64,000 nt of DNA from Chelatococcus sambhunathii (GCF_001418005.1 NZ_LIOL01000004.1:248001-312000); one strand, 5' to 3'; positions 29,584 to 39,927 are shown, counted from the first letter of the stretch. The notes: generated by a model from the sequence alone, not told the origin. Numbers and translations: made by a program.

Positions 29584-30231
29584 ATGAAGCGCATCGACGA
29601 TACTGATTCGCCGGCAGGTTCCGACCTCGCGTCGGCATCCTTCCTGCGCGAGGGAGACTGCCGCCGGCGCGGCCTCTGGCCCGTTGCCGGCGTGGACGAG
29701 GTAGGCCGCGGCCCCCTTGCCGGCCCGGTCGTTGCGGCGGCTGTCGTGCTCGATCCCGACCGCATCCCCGAGGGGCTGACGGATTCGAAGAGGCTCACGC
29801 CCGCTCGGCGCGAGGTACTCTATGCCTTCATCCTTGACAGCGCGGCCGTGTCGGTAGCGAGCGTGCCGGCCCGCATCATCGACAGCATCAACATCCGCCA
29901 GGCGACGCTGGCTGCCATGACGCGGGCCCTGCGCGGCCTGCCGGTGCGGCCGGTGCATGCCTTCATCGACGGCAACGACTGCCCGCCCGATGCCCCCTGT
30001 ACGACGGAGGCGGTCATCAAGGGCGACCTCACCGTCGCCTCGATTGCGGCGGCGTCGATCGTTGCCAAGGTCACGCGCGACCGGCTGATGGCGCGGTTGT
30101 GCCGACAGTTCCCGGCCTATGGCTTTTCGTCCCACGCCGGCTACGGCACACCGGGGCATCTCGAGGCCATTGCCGCGCACGGGCCGTCGCCCTTCCACCG
30201 CATGAGCTTTGCGCCGATGCGGTTGGAATAA
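29584..30231 (+). CDS. rnhB: Ribonuclease HII
   Basis: A 215-residue RNase HII, which nicks RNA-DNA hybrids and removes misincorporated ribonucleotides. The DE pair is in [17 protein letters not shown], followed by [13 protein letters not shown], the catalytic Asp in HAFIDGND, and [18 protein letters not shown] short N-terminal extension of about 30 residues precedes the core. The gap to the VOC gene is 80 bp, so it may have its own promoter or extend the same operon. Confidence 0.96.
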   Translation: MKRIDDTDSPAGSDLASASFLREGDCRRRGLWPVAGVDEVGRGPLAGPVVAAAVVLDPDRIPEGLTDSKRLTPARREVLYAFILDSAAVSVASVPARIIDSINIRQATLAAMTRALRGLPVRPVHAFIDGNDCPPDAPCTTEAVIKGDLTVASIAAASIVAKVTRDRLMARLCRQFPAYGFSSHAGYGTPGHLEAIAAHGPSPFHRMSFAPMRLE

Positions 30232-30266
30232 GCCGGGCGCCTCACAAGGAACCGCCCGGCCTCGCG

Positions 30267-30752
30267 TCAGAGCTGCGCGAGGAGGTGCGCCGCGCCGGAG
30301 ACGTCCGCCTTGCCCGGCGCGTCCTCGACGTTGAGCTGCGTGACGACGCCGTCCTCGACGACCATCGAATAGCGCTGCGAGCGCGTCCCGAGGCCGAAAC
30401 CCGAACCGTCGAAGGCGAGCCCGACCGCCTTGGCGAAATCGCCGTTGCCGTCGGCCAGAAACTCGATGACGCCTTCGGCGCCTGACGACTTGCTCCACGC
30501 ATCCATGACGAAGACGTCATTGGCAGCCGTCACCGCGATGGCATCGATGCCGCGGGCCTTGATCTCGTCGGCCTTGGCGAGGAAGCCCGGCAGATGGTTC
30601 TTGTGGCACGTGGGCGTGAAGGCGCCGGGCACGGCGAAAAGAACGACCTTGCGGCCCTTGAAGATGTCGTCCGTGGTGCGCGCGGCCGGCCCGTCGGGCG
30701 TCATGACGCGAAAGGTTACGGACGGCAGGCGATCACCAACTGCAATGGCCAT
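30267..30752 (-). CDS. Peroxiredoxin (Prx5-type)
   Basis: A 161-residue thiol peroxidase of the Prx5 subfamily that reduces hydroperoxides. The peroxidatic cysteine is in FAVPGAFTPTCHKNHLPGF (Cys 49). There is no other cysteine in the chain, so it works as a 1-Cys enzyme and needs an external thiol such as glutaredoxin or glutathione. MVVEDGVVTQLNVEDAPGK is typical. Next upstream on the same strand is a DsbD-N-domain protein, 47 bp away. Confidence 0.93.
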   Translation of the reverse strand: MAIAVGDRLPSVTFRVMTPDGPAARTTDDIFKGRKVVLFAVPGAFTPTCHKNHLPGFLAKADEIKARGIDAIAVTAANDVFVMDAWSKSSGAEGVIEFLADGNGDFAKAVGLAFDGSGFGLGTRSQRYSMVVEDGVVTQLNVEDAPGKADVSGAAHLLAQL

Positions 30753-30799
30753 GACAACGCTCCTTCCAGGGAAAGTCAGCCGAGAGGCTGCCCCCTGAG

Positions 30800-31687
30800 T
30801 TAGCGTGCCTTGGCCACCGCGTCGAGCCTCGCAGCAACGGATATCGCGCCGGCCTTGCCGACGACCGTGAGCTTCGCGGCCGTTGGGCCCGCGGCCGCCT
30901 TCGGCCGGTCGGCGACCGGGACGCGGGCAAGAGTGCGGCCGTCGTCCTGGCGCGTCAGCTCGGCCTTGTCGAAGTACCAGCCGCTCTCGCCCTCGACGAA
31001 GACGTCCTCCAGCCCGCCGCCCGCGATGCGGGCGACGACGGCGATGTCGTCCCCCTTGCGCTCGATGGCCGCAGTCTCGACCGCAAGGCCGGCGGCCTCC
31101 TCGCCCACTGCGACCTCCCGCGGGACGCGGGCGACGAACGGAGCAAGCGCCGCCGCGTCCTCAGCCGATTCGGTGAGTTCCCGCGCCACGTGGCCGCCCG
31201 TCGGGATGCAGAGTTTTTCGCACACCGCGTAATCGAGCTTGAGATCGAGCACGACGGGCGCGCCGGCATCCTGCGCCACGACGCGCAGCGGCAGCACGAC
31301 ATCGTCCTTGTAGCCGATCGACCAGCCGACGCCGTCGAAGAAGCGGCGGGGTGCCGGCCATTCCACCTCGACGCGGGCGACATTGCGCGAGCCCGACCAG
31401 TCGAAAACCGGCGGCACGCCGGAATCGCCTGGATCGCGCCAGTAGGTCTTGAAGCCCGGTTCGAGGGCGATGCTCAGGCCGGCCCGCCAGGCTCCGTCCG
31501 GCATGCGCCCGGCGGAGAGGAGCGCAATGGAGGAACGCTCGCCCTTCGCATTCGCCGAAGGCGCGGGTTCCGCGACGGCAGGGCCCGCCAGGCCTGCCGT
31601 GACGAACAACGCGGCGGACAGTGCCAGCGCGCCGCAGATGATCGCGGCCCGGCCGGCCGTCCCGTCCTTGAAGCATCCGATCGACAT
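30800..31687 (-). CDS. DsbD N-terminal-domain protein, periplasmic
   Basis: A 295-residue exported protein. After a signal peptide (about 10-38, ending AVAEPAPS) comes a domain like the N-terminal (alpha) domain of thiol-disulfide interchange protein DsbD, with [29 protein letters not shown], and a CEKLCIP pair of cysteines (CxxxC). It lacks the DsbD transmembrane and thioredoxin parts, so electrons must come from elsewhere. The start at 31687 has AGGAGG at a rather long spacing. It is divergent from yqgE across 127 bp and precedes a peroxiredoxin, a grouping I recognise from other rhizobia. Confidence 0.82.
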   Translation of the reverse strand: MSIGCFKDGTAGRAAIICGALALSAALFVTAGLAGPAVAEPAPSANAKGERSSIALLSAGRMPDGAWRAGLSIALEPGFKTYWRDPGDSGVPPVFDWSGSRNVARVEVEWPAPRRFFDGVGWSIGYKDDVVLPLRVVAQDAGAPVVLDLKLDYAVCEKLCIPTGGHVARELTESAEDAAALAPFVARVPREVAVGEEAAGLAVETAAIERKGDDIAVVARIAGGGLEDVFVEGESGWYFDKAELTRQDDGRTLARVPVADRPKAAAGPTAAKLTVVGKAGAISVAARLDAVAKAR

Positions 31688-31814
31688 GGCGCCGGAATAC
31701 CCTCCTGCCGCGCTCCTGGCGAGCCACGAAGCCGTGAAGCGCAACAAGGAGGCAGCAAAAAGCATTGAAAAGCTATGGGCTCGCCGTAGCATGTTGTTGA
31801 GAGAAGGAGAGCTG

Positions 31815-32423
31815 ATGTCGCTCGAGCGAAAGTCGGCCGAGACCGGCAAGGATTATCTGGACGGCCAGTTGCTGCTCGCCATGCCGGGCATGCGGGACGA
31901 GCGGTTTGCGCGTTCGGTGATCTATGTGTGCGCCCATTCGGAAGAAGGCGCGATGGGCATCGTCGTCAACAAGCGCGCGACGGAGCTCAATTTTCCCGAT
32001 CTCCTCGTCCAGCTCGACATCATCAATGCCGAGGAAGCGATCCGCCTGCCGCAGCGCGACCGGGTGCTCGTGCTGCGCGGCGGGCCGGTTGAGACGGGAC
32101 GCGGCTTCGTGTTGCACTCGCCCGACTTCTTCATCGACAATTCGACCCTGCCCATCGACGACGAGATCTGCCTGACGGCGACGATCGACATCCTGCGTGC
32201 CATCGCCCGCGGCCAGGGCCCGCACAGCGCCCTTCTGGCGCTCGGCTATGCCGGCTGGGGCGCCGGGCAGCTCGAAAGCGAGATCCAGGCCAACGGCTGG
32301 CTGAACTGCCCGGCCGATCCGGAACTGATCTTCAACGTGCCGCTGGAAGCCAAATACGACCGCGCCCTACGCATGCTCGGCATCGATCCGGGGATGCTCT
32401 CCGGCGAGGCCGGGCACGCCTAG
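31815..32423 (+). CDS. YqgE/AlgH family protein
   Basis: A 202-residue member of the YqgE/AlgH (DUF179) family. Marks: [41 protein letters not shown] at the start, [16 protein letters not shown], and [30 protein letters not shown] stands 7 bases before the ATG at 31815. Function in bacteria is not settled. Confidence 0.93.
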   Translation: MSLERKSAETGKDYLDGQLLLAMPGMRDERFARSVIYVCAHSEEGAMGIVVNKRATELNFPDLLVQLDIINAEEAIRLPQRDRVLVLRGGPVETGRGFVLHSPDFFIDNSTLPIDDEICLTATIDILRAIARGQGPHSALLALGYAGWGAGQLESEIQANGWLNCPADPELIFNVPLEAKYDRALRMLGIDPGMLSGEAGHA

Positions 32424-32512
32424 GGCGTCCTCCGGACCGGCTGGTCAGGCCGGCTTGCCTCGCTCCCGCTCAGACGCCGGAACGCGTGCTCCAATCGTCC
32501 TGGCCGGGCTTG

Positions 32513-32590
32513 GCCATCCACGCCTTTCACATTGCAATGCCGCAACGCGTGGATGCCCGCGACAAGCGCGGGCATGAAGGGGAGCGTTGC
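32513..32590. repeat. Intergenic palindromic repeat (inverted copy of the 7.7-kb element)
   Basis: ATGCCCGCG-ACAAG-CGCGGGCAT (32553-32575) forms a 9-bp hairpin, and GGCCATCCACGCC (32513-32525) with GCGTGGATGC (about 32547-32556) forms an outer pairing. Read on the minus strand, the order hairpin then AAAGGCGTGGATGGC equals that at 7728-7790. The rest of the 264-bp gap between yqgE and the GGDEF-EAL gene has nothing I can support. Confidence 0.6.
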
Positions 32591-32687
32591 GCACCGGGCC
32601 TTGCGCTGCAAACCGCGCAGACCTTGGCGGTCGAGCCCTACCTCAAGCGGACGGGCGATCCCGAAGCGTCTTCGTCAGCCCTGAACG

Positions 32688-35570
32688 TTACGCCGCCTCG
32701 TGCGCCGCGCCGACAAGCTTGCGCGCCTCGAGCGCGCTCATCGGCTCGCCGAAGGCATAGCCCTGGGCGTATTCGCAGCCGAGCTGCAGCAGCGCCACGG
32801 CATCCGATTCGTCCTCCACCCCCTCGGCGACGACGTCCATGCCGAGGTCGTGCGCCAGGGTGACGATGGAGCGCAGGATGACCGGACGCCCGCCGTTCGC
32901 CATCTGCCGCACGAAGGACTGGTCGATCTTGATGGTGTCGAAGGGGAAGCGCTGCAGGTAGGACAGCGCGGAATAGCCGGTGCCGAAATCGTCGAGCGAC
33001 AGGCCCGCCCCGAGGTCGCGGATGCGGGCCAGCATCTGCGCCGCATATTCCGGGTTCTCCATCACGAGGCTCTCCGTCAGCTCCAGCTTGAGCGAGCCCT
33101 GATGGACGGCGAAGCGGGCGAGGACGGTCTTGACGTCGTGCAGCAGGTCGTGCCGCAGGAGCTGGCGGCTCGAGACGTTGACGCTGGCGAAGATCGGCGG
33201 CTCGACATCGAGCGCCCGCTGCCATGCGGCGAGCTCACGCGCCGTGCGCTCCAGCGCGAAGAGACCGAGATCGACGATGAGCCCCGTCTCTTCGGCGATG
33301 GGAATGAAATCGTGTGGCCCGAGACGACCGTGGCGCGGATGGTCCCAGCGCAAGAGGGCCTCGAAGCCGGCCACCGTCCGATCGTCCAGCCGCACGATGG
33401 GCTGGAAGAAGACCTTCATCTCGCCGCGGTCGAGCGCCCGGCGCAGGTCGCTCTCGATGGTGAGCTTGTCGGAACGCTCGGCGCGCATCGTCGGTCGGAA
33501 CACCTCGATGCGATCCCCGCCCTGCTTCTTGGCGTGGATCATGGCGATCTCGGCATTCTTCAGCATCTCCTCGCCGCGCGCCTCGGCCTGCGGATCGTGC
33601 AGGGCGATGCCGATGGAGGCGGTGAGGAAGATCTCGCGCTCGGCGAAGGTCACGGGCGTCGTGACCGCCCGGCGGATCATGCCGGCAAACGAGATGATGC
33701 GATCGGGCTCGCGCTCGGAGACGAGGATGATGGCGAGCTCGTCGCCGGAGATGCGGGCGAGCGTGTCCTGCGGGCGCAGGAGGCGCCCGAGCCGCCGCGA
33801 GATGGTGAGCAGGATGGAATCGCCGGCCGAGAGGCCGACCGATTCGTTGACCTGCTTGAAGCGGTCGAGATCGACCACGATCACCGTCGGGCGGATGCCG
33901 TCGTCGCCCTGGGCGTAGACGAGCGCCGCCTCGAGCCGGTCGTAGAACAATTCGCGGTTGGGCAGGCCGGTGAGGTTGTCGTGCACCGCATCGTGCAGCA
34001 GCCGCTCCTCGGCCGTGCGCGCGTCCGTCACGTCCGCCAGGGTGCCGACGACGCGGATGACCTCGCCGTCGGAGCCGACGACGGGACGCGCCTTGAGGTT
34101 GAACCAGTGGTACTGGCCGCTCGCCGAACGCAGGCGGAAGTCCTGCACCACCCGGCCGCGCCGCTGCTCCAGCACGGCATCGAGGGTGGCGCGATAGCGG
34201 TCGCGGTCGAAGGCGTGCATCACGTCGAGCCAGGCCGAGGCCGGCCCCTCGAGGGAGCCGCGCTTCAGCCCCAGCTGCAGCTCGACCTCGGGGCTGACGT
34301 AGATCTTGTCGCCCATCACGTCCCAGTCGAAGACGATGTCGCCGGCCCCGGCGAGCGCCAGCGCCTTGCGCTCGGTGTCGCTGACGAGGCCCTGCGCGAT
34401 GGCGCCGCCCGAGAAGGCGTGCTGCATCACCGTGAAGCCGATGAGCATGACGATGAGCACCAGCCCGCCGATGAGCGCCGGCGGCACGAGGTCGCGCGAG
34501 ATCTGGCCGAGCACGGTGAAGGCCGCCGCCGTCACCCAGACCAGCAGCAGGAGCCAGGTGGGGATGAGCATCACCGCCCGGTCGTAGCGGTGGCTGGCGA
34601 GATGGATGACGAGCGCGAAACCGATGGCCGCCACCGCCGCGATGGAAATGCGCGCAACGCCGGCCGCGACCGGCGCATCGAAGACGGCGAGCCCCACGAG
34701 CGCGGCGAGGAAGACGAGCCAGCCGGCCGTCACGTGGCTGTAGCGCACGTGCCATCGGTTGAGGTTCAGATAGGCGAAGAGGAAGACGAGCAGCGTCGCG
34801 GCGAGCACGGCCTCCGCCGCCGCGCGATAGATGCGGTCCGCCGAGGAGGTCGCCGGGAAGATCTGCTGCAGGAAGCCGAAATCGATGCACGCATAGGCGA
34901 GCACCGCCCAGGCGAGCGCCGCCGCCGCGGGAAAGATCACGGCCCCCTTCACCACGAAGACAATGGTGAGGAACAGGGCGAGTAGCCCCGCGATGCCGAT
35001 GATGATGCCCTTGTAGAGCGTGAGGCCGTTGATCTTCTTCTTGTAGGCCTCCGGCTCCCACAGATAGAGCTGCGGCAGGTTCGGCGTGCGCAGTTCGGCG
35101 ACGAAGGTCACCGTCGTGCCAGGGTCGAGCGTCAGCGTGAAGATGTCGGCGTCGGAGCTCTCCTCGCGCTCGGGACGGATGCCTTGGCTTGCCGTGATGG
35201 CGGTGATGCGGGAGGCGCCGAGATCGGGCCAGATGACACCGGAGCCGACGAGGCGGTAGTGAGGTGCGACGAGCAGCCGGTCGATCTGCTCGTCCGTGTC
35301 GTTGGTGAGCGCAAAGACCATCCAGTCCGGCCGCGTGCCGCCGTCGCGCGCCTTCACCGCGATGCGGCGGACGATGCCGTCCGGCCCCGGCGCGATGGGG
35401 ATCTGGATAAGATCGCCTTCCGACTTGTAGAATTCGACCGCGGGCATCAGGTCGATGGCCTGGGCATCGAGCGTGACGCGCACCGACTCCACCGCCCCCG
35501 CCGGCACCGTCAGGGCGGCAAGGGCGACGAGGGCCGACAGGAGAAGCGTCAGTCTACGCAGGAAATGCAA
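32688..35570 (-). CDS. Membrane-bound PAS-GGDEF-EAL protein (c-di-GMP metabolism)
   Basis: About 960 residues. Order: signal peptide (1-26), a periplasmic sensor domain (27-180), seven or eight membrane helices (187-400, similar to 7TMR-DISM proteins), a PAS domain (about 420-545), GGDEF (about 555-715) and EAL (about 725-955). The GGDEF motif is degenerate, SGDEL within [12 protein letters not shown]. The EAL domain is intact: FEALLRW, NVSS, LELTES, DDFGTG, IKID, AEGVE and QGYAFGEP. So phosphodiesterase activity is likely and cyclase activity uncertain. I placed the start at a TTG (35570) that opens the signal peptide; an ATG at 35753 would add 61 Arg-rich residues overlapping the GNAT gene. 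It ends the cox-thrC minus-strand run. Confidence 0.88.
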   Translation of the reverse strand: MHFLRRLTLLLSALVALAALTVPAGAVESVRVTLDAQAIDLMPAVEFYKSEGDLIQIPIAPGPDGIVRRIAVKARDGGTRPDWMVFALTNDTDEQIDRLLVAPHYRLVGSGVIWPDLGASRITAITASQGIRPEREESSDADIFTLTLDPGTTVTFVAELRTPNLPQLYLWEPEAYKKKINGLTLYKGIIIGIAGLLALFLTIVFVVKGAVIFPAAAALAWAVLAYACIDFGFLQQIFPATSSADRIYRAAAEAVLAATLLVFLFAYLNLNRWHVRYSHVTAGWLVFLAALVGLAVFDAPVAAGVARISIAAVAAIGFALVIHLASHRYDRAVMLIPTWLLLLVWVTAAAFTVLGQISRDLVPPALIGGLVLIVMLIGFTVMQHAFSGGAIAQGLVSDTERKALALAGAGDIVFDWDVMGDKIYVSPEVELQLGLKRGSLEGPASAWLDVMHAFDRDRYRATLDAVLEQRRGRVVQDFRLRSASGQYHWFNLKARPVVGSDGEVIRVVGTLADVTDARTAEERLLHDAVHDNLTGLPNRELFYDRLEAALVYAQGDDGIRPTVIVVDLDRFKQVNESVGLSAGDSILLTISRRLGRLLRPQDTLARISGDELAIILVSEREPDRIISFAGMIRRAVTTPVTFAEREIFLTASIGIALHDPQAEARGEEMLKNAEIAMIHAKKQGGDRIEVFRPTMRAERSDKLTIESDLRRALDRGEMKVFFQPIVRLDDRTVAGFEALLRWDHPRHGRLGPHDFIPIAEETGLIVDLGLFALERTARELAAWQRALDVEPPIFASVNVSSRQLLRHDLLHDVKTVLARFAVHQGSLKLELTESLVMENPEYAAQMLARIRDLGAGLSLDDFGTGYSALSYLQRFPFDTIKIDQSFVRQMANGGRPVILRSIVTLAHDLGMDVVAEGVEDESDAVALLQLGCEYAQGYAFGEPMSALEARKLVGAAHEAA

Positions 35571-35733
35571 CGCAGGTATCTCGCGGATGAGCGCATCGGA
35601 AGGCCGCCCAGTCGTATCGGGCCGGCCGGACGAGGGCAAGAGGCGCGGCACGAGGCGAGACAGGCCTCGCGGGGCCGCCCTCTGCAAGGCGGCGCCCCGA
35701 CGCCGCCCGCCCTCCGGCCGGCCTCTGTCGCAC

Positions 35734-36321
35734 TCACGAGACGATATCATCACTCAACAGGGCATAGAGGAGATGGTCCTGCCACGTGCCCGCAATGCAC
35801 AGGTAGCGGCGGGCGTAGCCTTCACGGCTGAATCCGACCTTTTCGAGGAGACGGATGGAGGCCGTGTTGGACGGCAGGCAGGCCGCCTCCACACGGCGCA
35901 GGGCGAGATTGCGGAAGGCGAAGCCGACGGCGGCCCGCACCGCTCGCGTCATGTGCCCCTGGCCGGCATGGCGCTCGCCGATCCAGTAGCCGAGCGTGCA
36001 GGTCTGGGCGACGCCGCGCCGCACGAAGCCGAGCGTCAGCCCCCCCAACAGAACGTCGTCGGCCTGTCGGAAGATGAGGAAGGGATAGGCCGTATCGCTG
36101 GCAATCTCCTGGGCGTAGCGACGCACCCGGCGGCGGAAGGCGCTGCGCGTCAGGTCGTCGGCCGGCCACAGCGGCTCCCATGGCTCGAGGAAGCGGCGGC
36201 TTTCCGCCCTCAGGGTGGCCCACTGGGAAAAATCGGCCATCTGCGGTGCCCTGAGGTACAGCCCGTCGCCACGTACGGCCGGCAGGGCCTCGTTGTGGGG
36301 CGTGAAGCGGAACAGCACCAT
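35734..36321 (-). CDS. GNAT-family N-acetyltransferase (RimJ/RimL-like)
   Basis: A 195-residue acetyltransferase of the RimJ/RimL branch. [28 protein letters not shown] contains the acetyl-CoA-binding RxxGxG motif (RHAGQG), and [34 protein letters not shown] is the classical RimJ ending. The ATG at 36321 follows the M16 peptidase stop by 5 bp, with GGAAAG upstream, so the two are coupled. The target (ribosomal protein or other amine) is unknown. Confidence 0.9.
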   Translation of the reverse strand: MVLFRFTPHNEALPAVRGDGLYLRAPQMADFSQWATLRAESRRFLEPWEPLWPADDLTRSAFRRRVRRYAQEIASDTAYPFLIFRQADDVLLGGLTLGFVRRGVAQTCTLGYWIGERHAGQGHMTRAVRAAVGFAFRNLALRRVEAACLPSNTASIRLLEKVGFSREGYARRYLCIAGTWQDHLLYALLSDDIVS

Positions 36322-36326
36322 AGCGT

Positions 36327-37619
36327 TCACTTTCCGGCGAGCATCGCCTGAACGGCGGCAGACGCCGGCAGATCCGCGACCGGCCCGAGCCCCACGACGA
36401 CGGGATGGCATTCTAGCAGGCTGCGACCGGCGGCACGTATGTCATCAACCGTCAGGGCGTCGAGCCGGGCGACGACTTCCTCGCGCGGGACGATGCGCCT
36501 GAAGGCCAGCATCTGCCGTGCCAATTGATCCGCCCGGCCCATGGCCGATTCGCTCGTCGTGAGCAGCGCCACCTTCATCTGCGCCCGCGCGCGGGCAAGT
36601 TCCTCCGGCGTTGCGGCGAGCGCCGCATCGCGCAGGCAGGCGAGCGCCACCGGCACGAGCTCGGCGACATCCTCCGGCGCCGTGCCGGCCGCAAGGCCGA
36701 AGACACCCGTGTCCAGGAAGGGCCAGTGAAAGGCATCGACCGCATAGGCGAGGCCGCGCTCCTCGCGCACCTCCTGGAAGAGACGCGAGGACATGCCCCC
36801 GCCGAGCAGATTGGCGAAGACCTGCAGGGCATAATGTCCGTCGTCGCCAAGCGCCCTGCCCGGCCAGCCGAGCATGAGCTGCACCTGCTCAATGGCGCGC
36901 TCGACCCGCAAGTCGCCGGGCGTGAAGCGGGCCGGTTCCGTCACGGAGCCCAGGCCGCCGCTGATGCCGGCAAAATGCCGCTCGACACCCGCGACCAGGC
37001 GAGCATGGTCAACGCTCCCCGCCGCGGCGACGACCATGCGGGAGGCGCGATATTCCCGCGCAAGATAGCCGACGAGCCGTTCGCGGGTGAAGCCGCGCAC
37101 GCTCTCGGCGGTGCCAAGGATGGGACGACCGAGCGGCTGGCCGGAGAACGCACAGCTCATGAACAGGTCGTTGACGAGATCCTCCGGCGTGTCCTCGACG
37201 GCGCTGATCTCCTGCAGGATCACCGACTTCTCGCGGGCGATCTCTTCGGGCGCAAAGCGAGAGCGGGTCAGGATGTCGGCGAGAATGTCGAGCGCAAGAT
37301 CAAGGTCCTCCGGCAAGAGGCGGACAGTGTAAGAGGTGTGCTCGATGCCTGTCTCGGCATTGAAATCGCCGCCCGCCGCCTCGACAGCCTCGGCGATGGT
37401 GCGGGCCGAGCGGCTCTCGGTGCCCTTGAAGGCCATGTGCTCGATGAAATGCGAGAGGCCATGCTCCTGCGGCCGCTCGTTGCGCGCTCCCACGCCGACC
37501 CACACGCCGACCGCTACCGTGGCGACGTGCGGCATGCGCTCGCTCACCACTGTCAGGCCGCTGGCAAGCGTCGAAACCCCCAGTGTGTTCTCCCCGGCCG
37601 CTGCGGCGGCTGCCTTCAT
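36327..37619 (-). CDS. M16-family zinc metallopeptidase
   Basis: A 430-residue peptidase of the pitrilysin/mitochondrial processing peptidase type. The inverted zinc motif HFIEHMAFKGT (HxxEH) is at about 57-67, followed by the more distal Glu in NAETGIEHTSYTVRL. EREKSVILQEI-type AREKSVILQEISAVEDTP and GGGMSSRLFQEVREERGLAY (a glycine-rich R/Y loop) fit the family. Its ATG overlaps the thrC stop (ATGA), so the two are translated in a coupled way, as in many rhizobia. It probably processes or clears short peptides. Confidence 0.94.
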   Translation of the reverse strand: MKAAAAAAGENTLGVSTLASGLTVVSERMPHVATVAVGVWVGVGARNERPQEHGLSHFIEHMAFKGTESRSARTIAEAVEAAGGDFNAETGIEHTSYTVRLLPEDLDLALDILADILTRSRFAPEEIAREKSVILQEISAVEDTPEDLVNDLFMSCAFSGQPLGRPILGTAESVRGFTRERLVGYLAREYRASRMVVAAAGSVDHARLVAGVERHFAGISGGLGSVTEPARFTPGDLRVERAIEQVQLMLGWPGRALGDDGHYALQVFANLLGGGMSSRLFQEVREERGLAYAVDAFHWPFLDTGVFGLAAGTAPEDVAELVPVALACLRDAALAATPEELARARAQMKVALLTTSESAMGRADQLARQMLAFRRIVPREEVVARLDALTVDDIRAAGRSLLECHPVVVGLGPVADLPASAAVQAMLAGK

Positions 37620-39031
37620 GCGGCGGCTCCCCGCGCGGCGCGGGCCCGCGCACGCACGAATGTCTCGACGGCGGCGATGTCGTTGGCGACCACGTCGAAC
37701 CGCTCCGGCCGACTGTAGAGGTCGGCCAGATGGGGCGGCAGCGGCGGGCGCACGCCGCTCGCAGCCTCGACCGCATCCGGGAACTTGGCCGGGTGCGCCG
37801 TCGCCAGAACGACCATCGGCGTCCCGGCATCCTCCTTCAGCGCCCGCCGGGCCGCCACCATGCCGACGGCGGTATGCGGATCGAGGAGATAGCCGGCCTC
37901 GAGCCATGTCGTGCCGATCTCGGCCGCGACTTCGGCCTCGTCCGCCCGCCCGGCAAAGAAATCGCGGCGGATCGCGGCGAGCAGCGGCTCTTCGACGGTA
38001 AAGGCACCAGACTGGGCGAGCGCCGTCATCATGCGCCGGACAGCGGCAACATCGCGCCCCCCGGCCTCGAACAGCAGGCGCTCGAAATTCGATGACACCT
38101 GGATGTCCATCGACGGAGAGGTGGTGGCCGCCACCTCGGCGGTCTCGTAGCGGCCGGTGGCGAAGGTGCGCACGAGGATGTCGTTGACGTTGGTGGCGAC
38201 ACCGAGCCGACCCACCGGCAGGCCCATCCGCTTCGCCACATAGCCGGCGAGGATATCGCCGAAATTGCCCGTCGGCACGGTGAAGGAGACGGGCCGGTGC
38301 GGCGCGCCGAGCGAGACGGCGGCGGTGAAGTAATAGACCACCTGCGCCGCGATGCGGGCCCAGTTGATGGAATTGACGCCGGACAGCGCCAGTTCGTCGC
38401 GGAAACGGTGATTGTTGAACAGGCCCTTGAGGATGCCCTGACAGTCGTCGAACGTGCCCTCGAGCGCGATGGCGTGCACGTTGGGCGAGGCGACGGTGGT
38501 CATCTGGCGGCGCTGCACTTCCGACACCCGCCCGTGCGGATAGAGGATGAAGACGTCGACCTGGTCGAGCCCGGCGAAGGCCTCGATGGCCGCCGAGCCG
38601 GTGTCGCCGGAGGTCGCCCCGACGATGGTCGCCCGGGCGCCACGCTGCTTCAGCACGTGGTCCATGAGCCGCGCGAGCAGCTGCATGGCGACGTCCTTGA
38701 AGGCGAGCGTCGGCCCGTGGAACAGCTCGAGCACGAAGAGATTGTCGCCCACCTGGTTCAGCGGGCACACCGCCGGATGGCGGAAGGTGGCATAGGCCTC
38801 GGCGATCATCGCCGAAAGGGCATCGGCCGGTACGTCGCCGTCGACGAGGGCACCGACGATCTCGTTCGCCGCGGCGGCATAGGACTTGCCGGCCAGGGCG
38901 GCGATCGCCTCGCGCGTCAACTGCGGCCAGGTCTCGGGCACATAGAGCCCGCCATCCCGGGCAAGGCCCGCCAGAAGCGCTTCGTTGAAGGCAATCGCGG
39001 GCGCCTCCCCGCGGGTCGAGACGTGCAGCAC
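37616..39031 (-). CDS. thrC: Threonine synthase
   Basis: A 471-residue PLP enzyme that converts O-phosphohomoserine to threonine. It starts VLHVSTRGEAPAIAFNEALLAGLARDGGLYVPE, the family beginning. The PLP lysine is in ELFHGPTLAFKDVAMQ, and ATSGDTGSAA and VPTGNFGDILAG bind the phosphate. The GTG at 39031 has GAGGAG about 9 bases upstream and gives the usual length. Downstream, M16 overlaps by 4 bp. The gap to the SURF1 gene upstream (152 bp) holds a repeat. Confidence 0.96.
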   Translation of the reverse strand: MLHVSTRGEAPAIAFNEALLAGLARDGGLYVPETWPQLTREAIAALAGKSYAAAANEIVGALVDGDVPADALSAMIAEAYATFRHPAVCPLNQVGDNLFVLELFHGPTLAFKDVAMQLLARLMDHVLKQRGARATIVGATSGDTGSAAIEAFAGLDQVDVFILYPHGRVSEVQRRQMTTVASPNVHAIALEGTFDDCQGILKGLFNNHRFRDELALSGVNSINWARIAAQVVYYFTAAVSLGAPHRPVSFTVPTGNFGDILAGYVAKRMGLPVGRLGVATNVNDILVRTFATGRYETAEVAATTSPSMDIQVSSNFERLLFEAGGRDVAAVRRMMTALAQSGAFTVEEPLLAAIRRDFFAGRADEAEVAAEIGTTWLEAGYLLDPHTAVGMVAARRALKEDAGTPMVVLATAHPAKFPDAVEAASGVRPPLPPHLADLYSRPERFDVVANDIAAVETFVRARARAARGAAA

Positions 39032-39120
39032 CGAACCTATCTCCTCATGGGACGGCGGACAGTAAGCCCCGAAGGATGGCGAGACAAGGACGACGCTAGC
39101 GGGGCTGGAACCGGGCAGTC

Positions 39121-39148
39121 CTTCTCCCCTCCCCCTTGCGGGGAGGGG
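39121..39148. repeat. Half copy of the composite palindromic repeat
   Basis: A 28-bp block identical to 52254-52281, with CCCCTCCC paired to GGGAGGGG around a CTTGCG-type loop. It is followed by GAATGCCGC, which also ends the copy at 324-431. It lies in the 152-bp gap between the SURF1 stop and the thrC start. Confidence 0.7.
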
Positions 39149-39183
39149 AATGCCGCGCACTCTCCGCACGTCCCGCCTTAGCT

Positions 39184-39927
39184 CTACGTCCCCTTCAGCC
39201 GCTTTGTGGCGAAAACGGCGAAGACGCCGAGAAGCCCGATGGCCAGACCGAGCCATGTCAGGGCATATTCGAGGTGGTTGTTGGGGAAGCTCACGCGCGT
39301 CAGCCCGCCGCGCGGCAGGCCGCCGGGATTGGATGCCCCGTCCGCCTCGACCATGAAGGGAGCGACGCGCGCGAGGCCGAAGGCGGCGGCGATCGCGGCC
39401 GGATCGCGCGTGAACCACTCGCCCTTGGCCGGGTCGTCGGCGGGCAGGAACCAGCCCCGCTCCTGCGGCGCGCGCATGACGCCGCTCACGACCACTTCGC
39501 CCTCGACCTGGCCGGGGGCGCGGGTCGCCGGATCGCGGTTCCCGAGGGGCACGAAGCCGCGGTTCACCACGACGATCGAGCCGTCCGGGCGGGCGAGCGG
39601 GGTGAGCACGTAGTAGCCGGCGAAAACGCGGCCGCGCTCGTCGCGCGGGGTGTTGCCGTGGACGAGCACCTCCCTGTCGTGCAGGAAGCGGCCCTCCACC
39701 GTGACGCGGCGGTATTCGTCCTCGTCCGCCCGCCAGGCCGGCCAGTCCGCCTCCGGCGGGACAGGGACCGGCGCCGCATCGATGCGGGCCTCGATGCGGG
39801 CGAGCAGCGCCTCCTTCCAGCCCATGCGCGAGAACTGCCACGCGCTCAGCGACAGGAGCACCGCGAGCACGAGGAGCGTCAGGACACCGGGAAGGATGAG
39901 GCCGCGCCAGCGTGCCGCCACGATCAT
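39184..39927 (-). CDS. SURF1-family cytochrome oxidase assembly protein
   Basis: A 247-residue inner-membrane protein of the SURF1 (Shy1) family, which helps insert heme a into cytochrome c oxidase. It has a first helix (about 10-30), a periplasmic body with YRRVTVEGRFLHDREVLVHG and VVVNRGFVPLGNRDP, and a final helix LTWLGLAIGLLGVFAVF preceded by NNHLEYALTW. Its ATG overlaps the DUF983 stop (ATGA). It belongs to the cox operon. Confidence 0.93.
   Translation of the reverse strand: MIVAARWRGLILPGVLTLLVLAVLLSLSAWQFSRMGWKEALLARIEARIDAAPVPVPPEADWPAWRADEDEYRRVTVEGRFLHDREVLVHGNTPRDERGRVFAGYYVLTPLARPDGSIVVVNRGFVPLGNRDPATRAPGQVEGEVVVSGVMRAPQERGWFLPADDPAKGEWFTRDPAAIAAAFGLARVAPFMVEADGASNPGGLPRGGLTRVSFPNNHLEYALTWLGLAIGLLGVFAVFATKRLKGT

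Noticed and set aside
35571-35753. N-terminal 61-residue extension of the GGDEF-EAL protein
   Set aside because: Arg/Gly/Pro-rich, no conservation expected, overlaps the GNAT stop, and would bury the signal peptide.
36327-38768. A single 813-codon frame suggesting a fusion protein
   Set aside because: The M16 peptidase starts at 37619 with an ATGA overlap to the thrC stop; sequence before that is thrC read out of frame.
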